Source: Burkholderiales bacterium RIFCSPHIGHO2_12_FULL_61_11
Lineage (GTDB): Bacteria > Pseudomonadota > Gammaproteobacteria > Burkholderiales > Burkholderiaceae_C
Direction: 5' to 3'
DNA: 6,107 nucleotides
Assembly: GCA_001770785.1 (NCBI GenBank)
Contig: MERZ01000066.1
Location: forward strand, 2,811-8,917
Shown: piece after piece, positions 4,840 to 6,107 of the stretch
How the letters are laid out: each line of letters starts with the position of its first letter
Numbering within the stretch: the stretch's first letter is position 1
Notes under the pieces: generated by a model
What the model saw: the letters and a program-made list of their open reading frames with translations, nothing else
Told to the model about the DNA's origin: nothing
Database searches by the model: none
Position numbers and translations under genes: made by a program

Positions 4840-5949
4840 TCAGACCTGCGCTGTGCGCATGCTGCGAGAGTGAGCGTGCACTGCGCGAACCAGTGCTTCC
4901 ACATTTTCAGTCGGGGTGAACTGACTGACGCCGTGGCCCAGGTTGAAAATGTGGGTGGGTCCGGTCTGGCTGCGATCCATGTGAGGGCGGCCAAAGCTGT
5001 TGAGCACGGCAATGGCCTCGGCTTTAATTTGATCGGGGTTGGCGAACAGCGCGTTGGGGTCCATGTTGCCTTGCAGCGCCTTGGCGCGTGGGCCGTGCTC
5101 GCCCACCTGCGCCCGCGCTTTGCCCAGATTGACGGTCCAGTCCAGCCCCAGCACCTCGCAGTCGAGCTGGCCCATGGCATCCAGCCACATGCCGCCCCCC
5201 TTGGTAAAGACAATGCGCGGAATGATGGCGCCTTCATGTTCACGCTTGAGCTGGGCCAGCACGCGTGCCGTGTAGGCCAGGCCGAAAGTGTGAAACGCCG
5301 CATCGGCCAGCACGCCACCCCAGCTGTCGAAAATCATCACGGCCTGGGCGCCGGCTTCAATTTGCGCGTTCAGGTAGGTGGCCACGGCGTCGGCGTTGAT
5401 GGCCAGTATTCTGTGCAGCAGGTCGGGGCGCTGGTACAGCATGGTCTTGACGAGGCGGTAGTCGTCCGAGCCCGCGCCTTCGACCATGTAGCAGGCCAGC
5501 GTCCAGGGGCTGCCCGAAAAGCCGATCAGCGGAACGCGGCCACCCAGCGCCTTGCGGATCGAGGTGACGGCGTCAAACACATAGCGCAGTTTGCTCATGT
5601 CGGGCACTTCGAGCCTGGCCACCGCCGCTTCATCGCGCACGGGGGTGGCAAAACGCGGGCCTTCGCCCTCCGCAAATGTCAGGCCCAGACCCATGGCGTC
5701 GGGCACGGTCAGGATGTCGCTGAACAAAATGGCAGCATCCAGCGGGTAGCGGTCCACCGGCTGCAGCGTCACCTCGGTGGCAAAGTCAACGTTGGTGGCC
5801 AACCCCATGAAACTGCCCGCCTTGGCGCGGGTGGCGCGGTACTCCGGCAGAAAACGGCCCGCCTGGCGCATCAGCCAGACCGGGGTGTAGTCGGTGGCCT
5901 GGCGCAGGCAGGCGCGTAGAAAAGTGTCGTTTTGAAGGGGTGGAAACAT
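4840..5949 (-). CDS. hemE: Uroporphyrinogen decarboxylase HemE
   Basis: HemE removes the four acetate carboxyls of uroporphyrinogen III to give coproporphyrinogen III in haem synthesis, as a cofactor-free cytoplasmic dimer. At 369 residues it is slightly longer than the usual 350-355. Signature 1, [10 protein letters not shown], is at residues 23-32, with substrate-binding R28 and R32. [15 protein letters not shown] follows with the catalytic Asp at 78. Signature 2, [16 protein letters not shown], is at 143-158 with the conserved Tyr at 154. FDSWGG is at 207-212, ALQGNMDP at 291-298, and FNLGHG with active-site H339 at 335-340. Nothing essential is missing. The ATG start gives the typical [14 protein letters not shown]-terminus, but the bases before it show no Shine-Dalgarno. 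An open + strand frame of about 380 codons opposite it is an antisense shadow caused by the high GC content. Confidence 0.97.
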   Translation of the reverse strand: MFPPLQNDTFLRACLRQATDYTPVWLMRQAGRFLPEYRATRAKAGSFMGLATNVDFATEVTLQPVDRYPLDAAILFSDILTVPDAMGLGLTFAEGEGPRFATPVRDEAAVARLEVPDMSKLRYVFDAVTSIRKALGGRVPLIGFSGSPWTLACYMVEGAGSDDYRLVKTMLYQRPDLLHRILAINADAVATYLNAQIEAGAQAVMIFDSWGGVLADAAFHTFGLAYTARVLAQLKREHEGAIIPRIVFTKGGGMWLDAMGQLDCEVLGLDWTVNLGKARAQVGEHGPRAKALQGNMDPNALFANPDQIKAEAIAVLNSFGRPHMDRSQTGPTHIFNLGHGVSQFTPTENVEALVRAVHAHSRSMRTAQV

Positions 5950-6093
5950 GGCTGGATTGTCGCAGATGGAAGTGGTGGGCCCTCGGCAGCATGCTGGTCG
6001 CGCTGGCGGCTATCCGGAACCTGGATTCAGATTTACCATGGTGTTTTAACCTAGAAACCGCAGTTGACCGCTTGCAAACTTAAGGAAAGCCGC
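5950..6093. other. Divergent intergenic region between hemE and the next + strand gene
   Basis: The 144 bp separate two divergent start codons, so they should hold promoters for both. An 8 bp palindrome ACCATGGT lies at 6035-6042 beside an AT-rich stretch, a possible regulator site. TTGACC at 6064-6069 resembles a -35 box on the + strand, but nothing like a -10 follows at the right distance. Confidence 0.4.
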
Positions 6094-6107
6094 ATGCACA
6101 TTGACTT
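6094..6107 (+). CDS. Start of an unidentified gene (3' end outside window)
   Basis: ATG at 6094 opens a frame reading MHID before the window ends. It is preceded by TAAGGAAAG (6081-6089), a strong Shine-Dalgarno with about 5-8 bases of spacing. This is better translation-start context than hemE or priA has, so a real divergent gene is likely. Four residues are too few to name the product. Confidence 0.6.

Noticed and set aside
4461..5318. - strand open frame running from inside hemE across the gap to the priA start
   Set aside because: It is in another frame of hemE, with Arg/Trp/Cys-rich sequence and no ribosome site. Only its tail lies outside hemE.
4780..5919. Long + strand open frame (about 380 codons) opposite hemE
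   Set aside because: It lies antisense to hemE, is rich in His, Gln, Gly and Val as GC-rich shadow frames are, and shows no domain. hemE explains the region.
6064..6069. TTGACC as the -35 of the divergent gene
   Set aside because: No -10-like sequence lies 16-18 bp downstream, where the Shine-Dalgarno and ATG are already found.

Overview
The window looks like chromosomal DNA from a beta-proteobacterium, most likely a member of the Burkholderiales close to the Comamonadaceae. This rests on the GC-rich hemE and priA genes, the style of their proteins, and an intergenic palindrome of the GCGCTAT...ATAGCGC type that I associate with that family. The taxon is inferred from reading alone and was not tested by a search.

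There are three blocks. (1) Positions 1-349 are the right-hand edge of a mobile element. They hold the last 69 codons of a tyrosine recombinase (+ strand), followed by about 130 bp of non-coding DNA with repeated TTATGRAAA half-sites. These include a site with the XerCD/dif architecture (11 bp arm, 6 bp core, 11 bp arm) and an inverted partial copy that shares the same core. (2) Positions about 476-2040 carry a small accessory operon on the - strand: an ArsR/SmtB-family repressor followed by an ArsP-type permease. Its promoter contains a perfect 16 bp operator-like palindrome between -35 and -10, and the repressor mRNA is predicted to be leaderless. (3) From 2329 to the right edge is core chromosome: priA (replication-restart helicase) and hemE (uroporphyrinogen decarboxylase), both on the - strand, then the first codons of a divergent + strand gene at 6094.

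The three complete - strand units would be transcribed hemE, then priA, then arsR-arsP. The gaps are large (375 bp and 340 bp), so only arsR-arsP (70 bp gap) looks like an operon. The 2041-2328 gap between priA and the ars unit holds no convincing gene but has nested inverted repeats, and it is a plausible junction between core and acquired DNA. The hemE-priA gap holds two consensus DnaA boxes in the same orientation plus two hairpins.

The most interesting points are the dif-like double site beside the recombinase, the arsR-arsP pair with its cysteine layout (a possible organoarsenical-responsive unit), the leaderless repressor, and the DnaA boxes upstream of priA. I see no CRISPR array, tRNA, rRNA or complete insertion sequence.
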